Notes under the pieces: generated by a model | The model's input: the letters and a program-made list of their open reading frames with translations, nothing else | Database searches by the model: none | Told to the model about the DNA's origin: nothing | Shown here: in pieces, positions 47,397 through 58,021 of the stretch | Layout: each line of letters opens with the position of its first letter | Position numbering within the stretch: the stretch's first letter is position 1 | Source: Macrocybe gigantea | Lineage: Eukaryota; Basidiomycota; Agaricomycetes; Agaricales; Callistosporiaceae | DNA length: 64,000 bases | Direction of reading: 5' to 3' | NCBI GenBank assembly: GCA_011319805.1 | Contig: SJRY01000272.1 | Span: 482,129-546,128 of the forward strand | Position numbers and translations under genes: made by a program

Positions 47397-49059
47397 TGAA
47401 CCGTGGACAGGCGCCTTTTGCTAAAATATAGTAATTATTACTTTGGAGACTTCATCGCATTCCTCGTTTCATTTGGTCTACTTATCCATATGCCTACTTT
47501 CGTTTAGCAATTTTTTCCCTTTCGTGTAGGTGACGTCCCGCAGACGGGGGCATAGTCGCTTCTCTACTTGATACCAATACATATGCACCTGGCAAATCTC
47601 ATCCTCTGCTTGGCTACGAAAAGTTGGGTCTGGCGCGGGAAGGCCGGAACGACCTTGAACGGCAAATTATTTTGCTCCCGAGCGGAGGTCACGGTTGTCA
47701 GGGTTTCAATGAGATGATTCCAGTGAATTCTGAGCGCACAGATTGGCGACACATCCGCGAACCTTTCACTGTCATTAAAGACAGAAAGACCGTTTAGTCT
47801 TGAAACATCTAAACTGCAATGAGGTCTAAAGTTTCGCGCTCACGGATGAACGAGTGACTGTTCATTGCACTACTCCGTCGGCCCTGGAGGCCTGGAAGCC
47901 ATACGTAAAGGTCTGAATGGGACCTGAATTATTTGGCAACACGCTTCTATTTGTTGATAAGGTCTTGCACGTTGACAGGGATAGGTGTAGCTGTGGGATA
48001 GCCCAAACCTAGCAACACGCCAGCCACGCCGGTAGCACGAGTTCTGTTGGTCTATTATTCTGAGAGCAAGTACATGCTGATCGACGTTGAATGATGGACG
48101 TGTCATGAAGTTTTGACAATTTGGTGGCTACACTTCCACGACGCATCGTATGCTGATGATCGTTTCGAGTTCGGTGCGCTCACGCCGCACATCTGCGAAG
48201 CTATTTTTTTTATGATTGCGTATACTGCCACCCTGCGCGACCCTTCCATGGCTCCGAGGCGCGGAACTGCAACGCGTTGGTACGGGCCGCGAGGTCGAAA
48301 TGTATCAGACGGGACGTTTACAGGGCCTTTTTTTTTTTTCAATGTGCCAGAGAGCCTGAAGTCGAGGGTGATAACTTTGCAAATTGTGGCGTTTAGCCGA
48401 GATCATTGCTCTGTCGTTTGGGGATATGTCGAGAAAAGGCTCAGATTTAAAATCCAAGCGCCCAGAAACGACTTCTTCCTTCAGCTTCCGCTTTCTCACT
48501 GATCTCGTCGCGACTGGCCTCGTTTTCCTGTGGACTTCGTCTTTGGGAGGCGTGGAGAAAGGAACTCGTGACTTTGGACGAAACATTGCTTATTCTTTGT
48601 TTGACAGTATGTTCCTCATGTCTAGATTTGCGTTAGAAACGTCGAGGCGAACTGATCATTCATGGCCTCGTGGTAAAGCATAGAACGAATACTGCCCGCC
48701 GACACACGTCGACCTTGGCGGTGGTGGGTTGAAATCGTCGTTCAGGGAGAAACTATTTCAACAGCGGGACCCTGTCGAGACCTCGGCGATACTATACTGC
48801 AGCAGTGCTTCATTTTCCTATCTCGCTTTACCTTGGCAACACCTCTGATATTCGTGATCCATTCACATCGGTGCGGATATTTTCATTCATCCAGCACCTT
48901 AATCCACTTTTGACAAAGGCTCGACAGCTGGGCGTTGGGTATGGATGTCAGAGGTCATTCCACGTAAATGGTTCTGATGTTGCTTGAATTGGTTTCAGAT
49001 TAGTTTTTCTGCGTCAACAAGCTACCGATATAAACGCAGTTTACCAAGCAAAGAGAAAG
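47397..49059. other. Long intergenic region
   Basis: About 1.66 kb between VPS74 and the G-alpha gene with no supported gene on either strand. Several short frames are present, and a T14 run lies near 48330. A small multi-exon gene or non-coding RNA could be missed here. Confidence 0.35.
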
Positions 49060-51097
49060 ATGCCTGGTGACAAAGACCCTCTTTCAATCTTTACCGCCCC
49101 TCCTCCGAATGAGACACCCGAAGAGAAGGCGCGAAGAGAGCGAAAGGAGGCAGAGGCACAGCGCGTGAGCGACAAGATAGACGACGAGATCAAGGCCGAG
49201 AGAGCGGCGCTCAAGAAGCAAAAGGGCGTTGTTAAGGTGTTATTGCTTGGCCAATCCGAGAGCGGTGTGTTCAACCTTCCTGCCTAAACGCAAGGTTTCA
49301 GGCATGCGATCAACTTCATGCTCATTTTATTTGTATTTTATTCCGTGTAGGTAAATCTACAACGCTGAAGAGTGAGCCGCATGGCCGATTGTGTCTCAAT
49401 CGAAGACTGAAGAGTTACTGAATTGTCTTCTCTCTCAGACTTTCGAATGAAATACGCGAAAGAGGCATGGCTGGAAGAGCGCGCGTCCTGGAAGGCCGTC
49501 ATACAGCTGAACTTGATCCGATCTATCATTACCATTGTCGAAACGCTTCAAGCCGAGATGGACAACGAACCCATTCATCAAGCGACAGGGCCCGCTTCCG
49601 CGCGGGGGATAGCCGATTCAGATTTCAATGACACGGACACTATCGACTCTATGGAGCCGCCCATTCCCGTCCGCCTGACAGAGAAGCACCAGCTTCTGAA
49701 ACTCAGGCTAGGTCCGCTTCGAAATGTCGAAGCGGATTTGAAGAGGCGTCTGGGCGCCGCCACGGAAGAGATCATTGGCAAGGATGGTCAGACCGGAGTC
49801 TTGGACCCGGAACCCTCGGCAGAAGCTGGCTCGCAGACTTCGGGGATGCCAGTCGGTCGACCCCGCGAGTTCGGAGTCCGTGGTTGGAGGCAGGCGTTTG
49901 GGAACCTCCATAAGAATGGACGCCAAGGCAAGGAGCATGAAGCGCAAGATCCAGGATCGGACGAGTCGACGGAGGTCATTGCCAGCTGCCGAGAGGACAT
50001 GAAGGCGCTCTGGGCGGACGAAGTCGTCCATGCCGTGCTGACTAAGCGCCGGATGCGTATCGAGGACTCTGCAGGGTTTTTCCTCGAAGACCTCGACCGA
50101 ATCGCGACGAGGACTTATGAACCATCGGACGACGATGTCATGCGAGCCAGGCTCCGTACCCTCGGTGTTCAAGAGTACAAGATTAGTTTCGATTCTGGTG
50201 GTGTGTTGGGATGTGCGTTGCCCCAGAATTTGACGTTTTGGTGACTTGATCATGGCTCCAGCGGTTGGTCTAAATCCAGATTTTGGCAGGGAATGGATTA
50301 TATACGACGTTGGAGGATCTCGAACTCTCGTTGGTCTCTTTTCAAGAAAAAAAAAAGGCAAAACTAAAGCTCTTCTCCAGCGTCATGCCTGGCTGCCATA
50401 TTTCGATACGGTCAACGCTATCATATTCTGTGAGTTTACCATTTTCTTTTTTTCCAGCCGAATGCTTACTTGGATCGTAGTGGCTCGTGAGTCGCGTCAT
50501 TGGGCGATTCAGTAAAAACGTATTTATAACCCTTTCAAGCGATCTCCTGCTTCGATGAGCGACTGCTCGAGGATTCCAGTGTCAACCGTTTGGAAGATTC
50601 GTTCTTGCTGTGGCGAGCCATATGCGCCTCGAAATTGTTGGCAAAAGCTACCATGATCCTATTCTTGAACAAATGCGACATTCTCAAACGAAAACTCAAA
50701 AGCGGCGTGCAGGTCAAACAATTCCTGCCTAGCTACGGAGACAGACCAAACGATACTGCCGTTGTTGTCAAATGTCAGGCTAACCCCTTCACATATGTTG
50801 AACATACATTGAAATGCTCCGTAGATTTAAGAGAAAAGTTCAAGGACACCCTTAGGCAACACTCGCCTGAACCTCGCGTGAGCTATTTCTATGCGACGTC
50901 GGTTACGGTGGGTCATTCCAGCTTGCCCTAGATTCCTCTTCGTTTAACATCCTCCCAGGACACAAAGGCAACGGCAACCACCTTGAAAACTGGTAAAATC
51001 GATGATCTACCCGCGAGATGACTATCAGACTTATAAGGTTTCCGCAGTCAGGGACAGCATTCTTCGCGAACACCTCAAGAATGCAGACTTTGTCTAG
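49060..51097 (+). CDS. Atypical heterotrimeric G-protein alpha subunit
   Basis: GTP-binding alpha subunit of the mushroom-expanded atypical class. The P-loop GQSESGKSTTLKN is split by an intron after GQSESG (donor at about 49264). The helical domain carries a long, low-similarity insert (about 49560-49960). Switch I region: RARLRTLGVQEYKI. Switch II: WIIYDVGGSRTLRHAWLPYFD, where the usual catalytic Gln after DVGG is Ser. Further blocks are VNAIIFLAPISCFDERLLED, FLNKCDIL (guanine specificity) and YFYATSVTDT (in place of the TCAT motif). There is no Met-Gly start for myristoylation; it begins MPGDKDPLS. At least ten exons, including the 6-nt microexon at 50481. Stop at 51095. Slow or absent GTP hydrolysis is plausible but unproven. 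Confidence 0.85.
50481..50486 (+). other. 6-nt microexon in the G-alpha gene
   Basis: The bases tggctc lie between an acceptor (tcgtag, ending 50480) and a donor (gtgagt, from 50487). Joined to the exon ending at 50429 and the exon starting at 50540, they supply the codons for Leu-Ala-Pro in IIFLAPISCFDE, which matches the conserved G-alpha sequence. Without them the frame stays open but the protein reads IIFSISCFDE. Confidence 0.75.
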
Positions 51098-51690
51098 GTG
51101 CCACGTGGTCCTTTTCGTATCAGTGTATATCTACAAAAGTGTATTGTGTTGGTTATCATTCTTTGTTGTCTTCGGTCCCACAATATCTGTGATATACTTT
51201 TTGGTGTCCTTCGATTTTCTCCGTAAGAGACATGGCGCATAAACGGCGGATGCAAACACGGTACTCCATTTAAGCAGGTCTAAAGATAGATCCATCGCGC
51301 TAACTCGTTGTACTTTGCGGCCGCCTTAAAAGATCTTATTGTCCGAATTCTCTGATAAAGGACGAGAAGCGAGTGGTGCGCTCGGCATCTGAGATGATTA
51401 CAGTGGAAAATTCGACATCGGCGCCTTCAGATGGACTGTGTCGGCGATTTGTCAAGTCGTGATGGCGAGAATGTTTGGAATCCCATTCGCGCAAATGGAG
51501 GAGAAAGCGGGCAGTAAGTAAACCAGAAAGCCTGACCGGAACCTCGTCAGGCTGACGAGAAAATGCGAATTAAGACGGATTTAAAGCGCACGGTAAAGTG
51601 ATGGCATTGAGGAGGCGCTGGAAGAATCCTCCCTGAGAAGGACGAAGGTGAGTTTAGGACTAAGGTGGGGCTGAGAATTTCTCACAGGAA
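51098..51690. other. Convergent intergenic region
   Basis: About 600 bp between the 3' ends of the G-alpha gene and the DUF6533 gene. No supported feature. Confidence 0.4.
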
Positions 51691-52960
51691 TAGTCTAAGG
51701 GTGGGATAGTTGAGAGATACTTATTGCAGCAACGAGTTTTACTCACCATGCTCAAAACGAGGGAGGCAACTGTGAGGGTCGAGACGAGACTAACGCATAT
51801 CAAATGACTCTCGATTATTGCAAAATAGAGGCCATTTACCAGAAATATATTAAACCTACAATTTGACGGTCTTTCAGGCCGGCCATGTCGACAAAGCATG
51901 CTTCCGCACCTTGCTCAAGAACGAGGAACACAAATCCATTTTTGGATGTCCTCCTCATACCGGCGATCCGCAGCATTTGCAAACCTCGAACGGTAGTGAG
52001 GATCGCAGAAGCGATCTCGAAGACGCACATCAAAATGGAGAGAAGCCCTCCTAGTTCCATTATCGTAATATGAAGTGTTGTTCGTCAGTCGTCGGTAAAC
52101 CTGCTTACTTCTGAACACGAGGTCATATGCATTGTTTTAGAGTTTCACCCCGTCCAAATGAGCGCAGAATGGACGTGAATGGAGTCGAGTACCTACATTG
52201 GTATGTTAGAATTTCGTGTGCAGCTCAAAGTGGGAACATGGGTCTATTCTTCAGCTCAGCGAATCGCCATTTGTCCTGGAGACCGAACATCACGAACGAT
52301 GGCAACAGCGATGCACGAGAGGCCCAGGAGTCCGAAAACGCCTAGGATCATCTTATTTTTGTTGAAAATAGCATAGGTTCTTGCGGTCCAGACCACTAGC
52401 CAAGTGTGAGGGCAACAGCGGAAGCAGATTGTTGGCACTCGCCTATGATAGCACTTCTGCCTATAACGCTTAGAGCGCCGCTAATACGATATCCATAGTC
52501 GCAGCTTAATCGCACAATGATGAGACAGCATACCCTATTGCGAAGCACGATGTTACTAGAACGAGCATGGGTGATCCTTCCGCATTTCAGGACAGATAAG
52601 AACGCACCCTTATTTGGAGTTTGGCAGAGATGTTTAATAGATAGACAATGTTGGAGATGAGGGCATAGCGACAGCAAATGTAGAGGACGGTTGACAATTG
52701 CAGTGGCTTCTTCCAGATGAATTTGACTTCAAGTGGAAAAGTCAAAACATAATCATAATACAATAAAGCTGCAGGTTCCCAGTGTCTGATAGTCTAGTTT
52801 GAAGATATGTAACAACCACGTATACTCGCCAAGGCTTGCGTATTGAATACAAAATTGAACGTAGCTTGAGGATTCTGGATTCAGGCACCGTATATGTCAA
52901 GTGGCAAGAGAGACTCACTCGGAAAACTCGATGGTCATTGTGCAAGGAGCATCAAGGTGT
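51690..52960 (-). CDS. DUF6533-domain multi-pass membrane protein
   Basis: Basidiomycete-specific integral membrane family of unknown function. The domain reads ALLYYDYVLTFPLEVKFIWK and continues LSTVLYICCRYALISNIVYL (about 52770-52640), the typical YDxxLTFxxEVxxIW followed by a transmembrane helix. Further exons encode GYRISGALSVIG, VVWTARTYAIFNKNKMILG, LLGLSCIAVAIVRDV (about 52390-52265), ELGGLLSILMCVFEIASAIL (about 52055) and LIYFC plus a last hydrophobic stretch STLTVASLVLSMVS (about 51800-51735). Exons are small and the first exon and exact stop are not certain, so the ends are approximate. Confidence 0.6.
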
Positions 52961-54171
52961 CTGCGAGGAACATATTCTTCTCTTTTCGGCGGACCTAAGT
53001 TGAAAATATAAAGGAAGACGCTGAGCGCGGCGGAGAGGTTCAAGCTTTTGAAGACTGCCCGGCCATTACTTAAATCAGATCAGATCAATAGCCGTAATTA
53101 TGGGTGATGCAGCTGAATTCGATGTACGACGCTGATCGTTACGATGGTCAGTGCCGCGCGTTGGCCATTACCTCGACATGCGAATCCGACAAACGATTTG
53201 GTGTGCTTGGTGTCCTATGCGAGGGTTCACACTAGCCGAAAACGTATGCGAGGAGTCCGATGGAATTACCTACATTTCTAAGTTTTGGATTAAATTCTGC
53301 TGAGCGGATTGAACCTAGCAGGTCATCGTTGCGCAAGGCACAACATCATGATGTGTAGCACATGCCAACATGGTTGGAGTCAGTCGGCAAGCTGAAGTGA
53401 GATCGAAACGCCTTTGCACGTTTACATAGGAACACCGTAGACATTCACATAGTGTCCACATGCGACGACCGCTCAGTATGTTGGCAACTGAGGACGAAGC
53501 GTGGCAATAGGCACGAACATCCTAAAGGTCTGAAATCATTTTTGAATCAGAGCGTGTAAACACACACCGTCACCGGTAAAGAAACAAAGTCGTCATTTGT
53601 GAATGCGTTGTGAAGAATTGCAGTATAAAGACATTCGAATGGACCAAGATGTCAATATTGTCAATACTAACACCCGTCCCTGAATTTTGGTCTGCGCGCT
53701 ATTTAGGGCGAGTAAGGTGTTAGAAAATACGCACCACTGAATTCATAACCACGAAGTACCGTAGCTATCTATTGGTTCAAGCTGTTCTTTGACTGACAGC
53801 CCTCGGGAAGATCCGTGACAGCGGCAAACCAGTCGACATTCTTAAGTTGCCACTTTTCCAGCACCTCGACACGGTCTACGTCGAACGAACCTTGCGATCA
53901 ACTACGGCGAAACTTGATCGCCGTCGAAACGCATTGGATGGTGCAGTATGGCCAGGTGTTTAACACGTGCCGTGGCTCGACGTCCATCCAGGTCAGCACT
54001 CCTGCAGATCTTCACACCGCCATAACCCGTATCTTCAAATCGTTGTAGGAACCACCTTGGGGTCTATAGCGATTCAGTTTTTCAGTTTTTATTGTAAAAA
54101 GCAACGCACATAGCCGTACTCATCGTCGTCGAACTACGAGGTCGACAGATCCCCACGCTATCGGTCTCCCA
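52961..54171. other. Intergenic region
   Basis: About 1.2 kb between divergent genes. A 77-codon frame at 53815-54048 has no family resemblance and is not called. Confidence 0.35.
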
Positions 54172-55422
54172 ATGCCTTCGCGCCTTCCTTGGGAGTTGAT
54201 TGACGATATACTCCACTACCTCCAAGTCGATCCTTCGACTCTCAAGTCGTGCAGTCTAGTTTGTCGCTCGTGGACCCACACTTGCCACATCCACCTTTTC
54301 CGGCATCTCCATGTCCATCTCTCGGCAGCTGATACTCCAGGTAGTCGCACTCAAAGTCTTTTCGACGAGCTCAGATCTTCTGCCTCGATGCCAGAGCTCA
54401 ACGTGGACGATATTAGCTCATTTGTCAAGTCCTTGTGTCTTCGAGGAGATCTTTCGCGGGCATCCATCGCTAGTGACCGTTTACTCCACAAGATTGCTGA
54501 ATTTCGGAAAGTCGAAACTTTGAAGTTAACCAACATCCGAGACTTGCCACTTTGGAGGCAGGCTGATGCGGGCGGAAATGCAGTGTGGCTAGAGAGCCTC
54601 GGGTCGGTCCGAGTGCTCACATTGAAAGACTGCGGGATCACTCTAACCGTATTCTTCGAACTCCTCTGGCATCTACCCCACTTACACACCCTCATTCTCG
54701 ATACAATTTTTTGGCATTATGATCACGACGTCCCGCACTCGCGATTGGCCCAAATTCAGATCGCGCAGAACATTCACACCTTGGTTATTGGACCGCAGAA
54801 GGATTTAGTCGTATTTTACATGTTGAGAAGGGCGTCGGAGAGCGGTTTGTTAGGAGATTCTGTTGAAGAACTTCGTTTCGATTACAGGAGATCGCTTGGA
54901 AAGTCGTCTGCGAAAGCTTTGCTCAAAGCTCTTCCCTCTCTGAAGGACATAACGATAAGGATTTACCGCGAACATGGTGAGTGTGGCTGTCTATAGCAAA
55001 TGTATCTCAGCTCACGCTGCTGCTGCATCTTCCAAGTTCCTTCGTCAGTTGGCCGGCTGAAGCTTCGGTACCATCCCAATCTTGTCCACATACGTTTTAG
55101 TGCCGCTGTTCAGGCAGAGTCTCTGAAACCCAAAGAAAACTACAAACATACACTGGATTGGGTTTGCACGACGATATTGAACCTACGATCATCGTCGTTG
55201 AGCAATATCACATTCGACTATAGAGGTTGGCCAGAAGGAACAACACTAGAAGCCATCGATTGGACACAGCTATGCGAAGTTCTGAGATCCAAACGAAGAG
55301 AAAACGAACTACGAGTTGTGTTTCGTTTACGTGCTATACACGACCCAAGCGCATGGACTCTGCGTGACGTTATTAGCCGGCTGCCGGGCCTTGAAGACAT
55401 AATATTCATAGTTCGCACTTGA
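54172..55422 (+). CDS. F-box protein with LRR-like C-terminus
   Basis: Likely substrate adaptor of an SCF ubiquitin ligase. The N-terminal F-box is LPWELIDDILHYLQVDPSTL followed by KSCSLVCRSWTHTC, with the usual Leu-Pro, Ile-Leu and Cys-x-x-Val-Cys-x-x-Trp positions. The rest (about 360 residues) has irregular leucine-rich repeats such as VETLKLTNIRDLPLW, VRVLTLKDCGITL, LPHLHTLILD and LKDITIRIY. One intron splits EH|VPSSVGRLKLRY (about 54977 to 55030). Stop at 55420. No lesion. Such F-box genes are very numerous in Agaricomycetes and usually fast-evolving; the substrate is unknown. Confidence 0.85.
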
Positions 55423-56386
55423 GCGTACGTCGAGTTCTTTAGACTATGACATGACAATGACTTGAACTACTCCCAGACAGATTTCTATGCGCTCTAATGG
55501 TCATGAATCGTTAATGGGCAGAAGATGCCAATTTTGTGATGTATTTCTACCTTTACAACTACAAATTACTCCGTTCCAACGTCTCAAGCCGCACTGATCC
55601 CTAGAGCACCGGCGCTAACAAGGCGCTTGTTGCCCTGATGCGAGAACGCCATCACATATCGCGCTAATCGGCAGCATTCTGATCGTTTGGCGATGCAGGC
55701 CTTCTCTCCGAAGGCTTGTAGGACCTTGCTTTGGAAACCATCTTGATGCTGATTTCAATGGTTATTTGTCTTGCCATGCATTGGGGTGGATGAATGCACC
55801 ACTGCGAGCAATCTCAAAGGTCCAATCTGATTTCGTCCGCTTCGGGCGGAGGATGGGTCCTATGTTTTTACAGTGCGACTCCTTTCCTTGCGACTCGGAG
55901 TTTTCTCAACTCCGTTTGAGCAAAACACTGCACGTGTTGCTTATATGTTCGTGACAGATCACGACTGGTTTGTCTTGAAGGCTCACACAGCTTAAACTCG
56001 CTTCCATGAAAAGAAGTCCTGCGATTGTTCGGGTATCGAATCTGCAGACAGCGGCTCGTCAAACGTCTCGAGTTCAACTATAAACGGTTTTTGTTTCTTC
56101 CTGTGGAGCATGACTCGGAATATCCAGAAGGAGCATTGGCAGTTGCTACATGATCAGTAATTCGAACCATCAGAAATTGAATCCATTTTAAGGTGAGGAA
56201 ATAGGCTGATCTCATACTGTCTATTGAGCAAACGACTCGTCCCTAACTCGCGGTCGAAGCATTACTCAACTCGCCATTGCCGTGGAGTATCACGTCTTCT
56301 ACAATACCACCTATTTAGGACATCTGCTCCGGGCGCAACGCATATAACAGATCATTGTAAAATCACTTTCACTCCAGAGTTTCTCG
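55423..56386. other. Intergenic region
   Basis: About 960 bp with no supported gene. Confidence 0.35.
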
Positions 56387-57256
56387 ATGACATCCTCTGT
56401 AATGAATCGGCGCCAAAGACTAGCGAGCTTCGACGACCTCCGTCGCAATCCAGAGGATGGAGCATACCATTGTCCTCGATGCGACACGCCATTCAGCAGA
56501 CGGTCAAACCTCCGCCGCCACTACACAATTCGTAGGTTGCACTTCACCTATGACCGCCTCGCATAAACAGACATGCATGCAGACGTCCGGAATGCCTCCT
56601 CTACTTGTCATGCTTGTGGCAATTTATTTCAGACCGCGTTCGTGACCTTGTAGCATCCAAGACTGGACAGACGCGCTAATGTTTTCGACAGCGCCGACCT
56701 GCAGCACCACTTCCTTCAGTGCCACAGCGTAGTCGGAGATATGTCTGCCTCGCGCCTCCACTCCAGAACCGCGCAAACAGAGATCTTTCCGGGGAGTTAT
56801 CCGCAGATGTTGTCGGCTTCGTCTCTAGAGGGAGAGTTATCACTCAGCCCTTTCACGGATACAGTCGTCAACTCCCCATCCCCGAGCACCCTGCCGCAAG
56901 ATGATGACTTTTCTGACTTTCTGTCGTCGTTGGCGCCTTCACCCACGGAGGACAGCCCGAGTACGAGTACCCCATCCCTTCACGAGATAGGATTCTTTCA
57001 CGATTCAGCAACTTGGATGGCGGACAAGCTGGAGACGACCAGTTCTGCAGTGAGGACACCATTCAACTGGAAATGTGTATCAGCTAATGGATACTCTAGT
57101 CACATTATCAACGGCCTGGCAAGGCTCGGGTTGAAAATGTTCGGCGGCGCGATCGACGTTCTCACGGAGAAACAGGGAAAGCGAAACCGGGAGAGAAGAT
57201 GTACACACGTCAGCAAGTCGATGACATGCTCAATGTCGTCAGCAAGGCATTCTTAG
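56387..57256 (+). CDS. Two-finger C2H2 zinc-finger protein, probable transcription factor
   Basis: Found by joining small exons. From ATG 56387 the frame gives CPRCDTPFSRRSNLRRHYTI. Removing a 39-nt GT-AG intron (56532-56570) continues it with HMHADV, giving a perfect C-x2-C-x12-H-x3-H finger. A second finger CHACGNLFQTAADLQHH-FLQCH (C-x2-C-x12-H-x4-H) appears after removing a 54-nt intron (56638-56691). The downstream frame runs to 57256. It holds a Ser/Pro/Asp-rich stretch with PQDDDFSDFLSSLAPSP, which looks like an acidic activation region, and then a segment WKCVSANGYSSHIINGLARL. Two independent introns each restoring a finger makes this more than chance. Further 3' introns are possible. 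Target genes are unknown. Confidence 0.6.
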
Positions 57257-58021
57257 ACAGAATTGTACGGTTAAATCATGCTCAACGGAATTCGAAACCG
57301 AGTACCATTTATTTGTGAATTAGGAAGAGCTTGCTCGTCGCCCAGATCGAACATCTGTGGTCTGGAGCAGGCGAGATTCCAGTCTGCCATTTTCATCACC
57401 ACATGCTGGCGAAGATGCTAACCCAGGCAAATAAATATGATATTAACGGTGAGTGCTTTTGGTAGACAAGCTGAAAAGGACGGCTTACCGTGAAGGCCGC
57501 TTTCGCCAGATGCCGCCATCTCAATAACGAAGGCGGCTGAATGGATGATTCAGGTCCTTGGAGATATAGAGTGGTCAAAAGTTGCGGCTAAGTCTCGCTG
57601 AGGAATAAGGGTCGTATGTATAATCTATTGCAAAAGAAGATCATGAAACGAGTAAAGACCATGTGGGCTTTGACGTGGCAACGCAGAAAAATGCACCTGT
57701 GGAGATTCATTCAAAGACTAACTCATGATGACGGAGTTGACGCAGCGAGCAGGCACTATGACCTGCTGACTCCCTTCACCCGGGGTTCGTAGCTTCGCAA
57801 CGCCAACTTATTGAGGGCAGTCTAGAAGTATAGTGGGCATCCAGCTATATGGGAATATAATTGCAAGGAGTAAGGTCTTCACCAGTACATTGGCCGACAG
57901 GAAGGTGGCATGCTGGCCAAGCGTCGCTAAACTCCCGCCCTACCACGCGCCAAGGCAGTATCAAAATCCGCAGCCGAAAGGGTCTCTAGTGAGATGTCTC
58001 TGAGATCGGCTAATTTGGAGG
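57257..58021. other. Convergent intergenic region
   Basis: About 765 bp between the zinc-finger gene and the kelch gene's 3' end. No supported gene. Confidence 0.4.

Noticed and set aside
56150..56180. Possible minus-strand tRNA T-loop (ttcgaacc)
   Set aside because: No acceptor-stem pairing or anticodon arm could be built around it.
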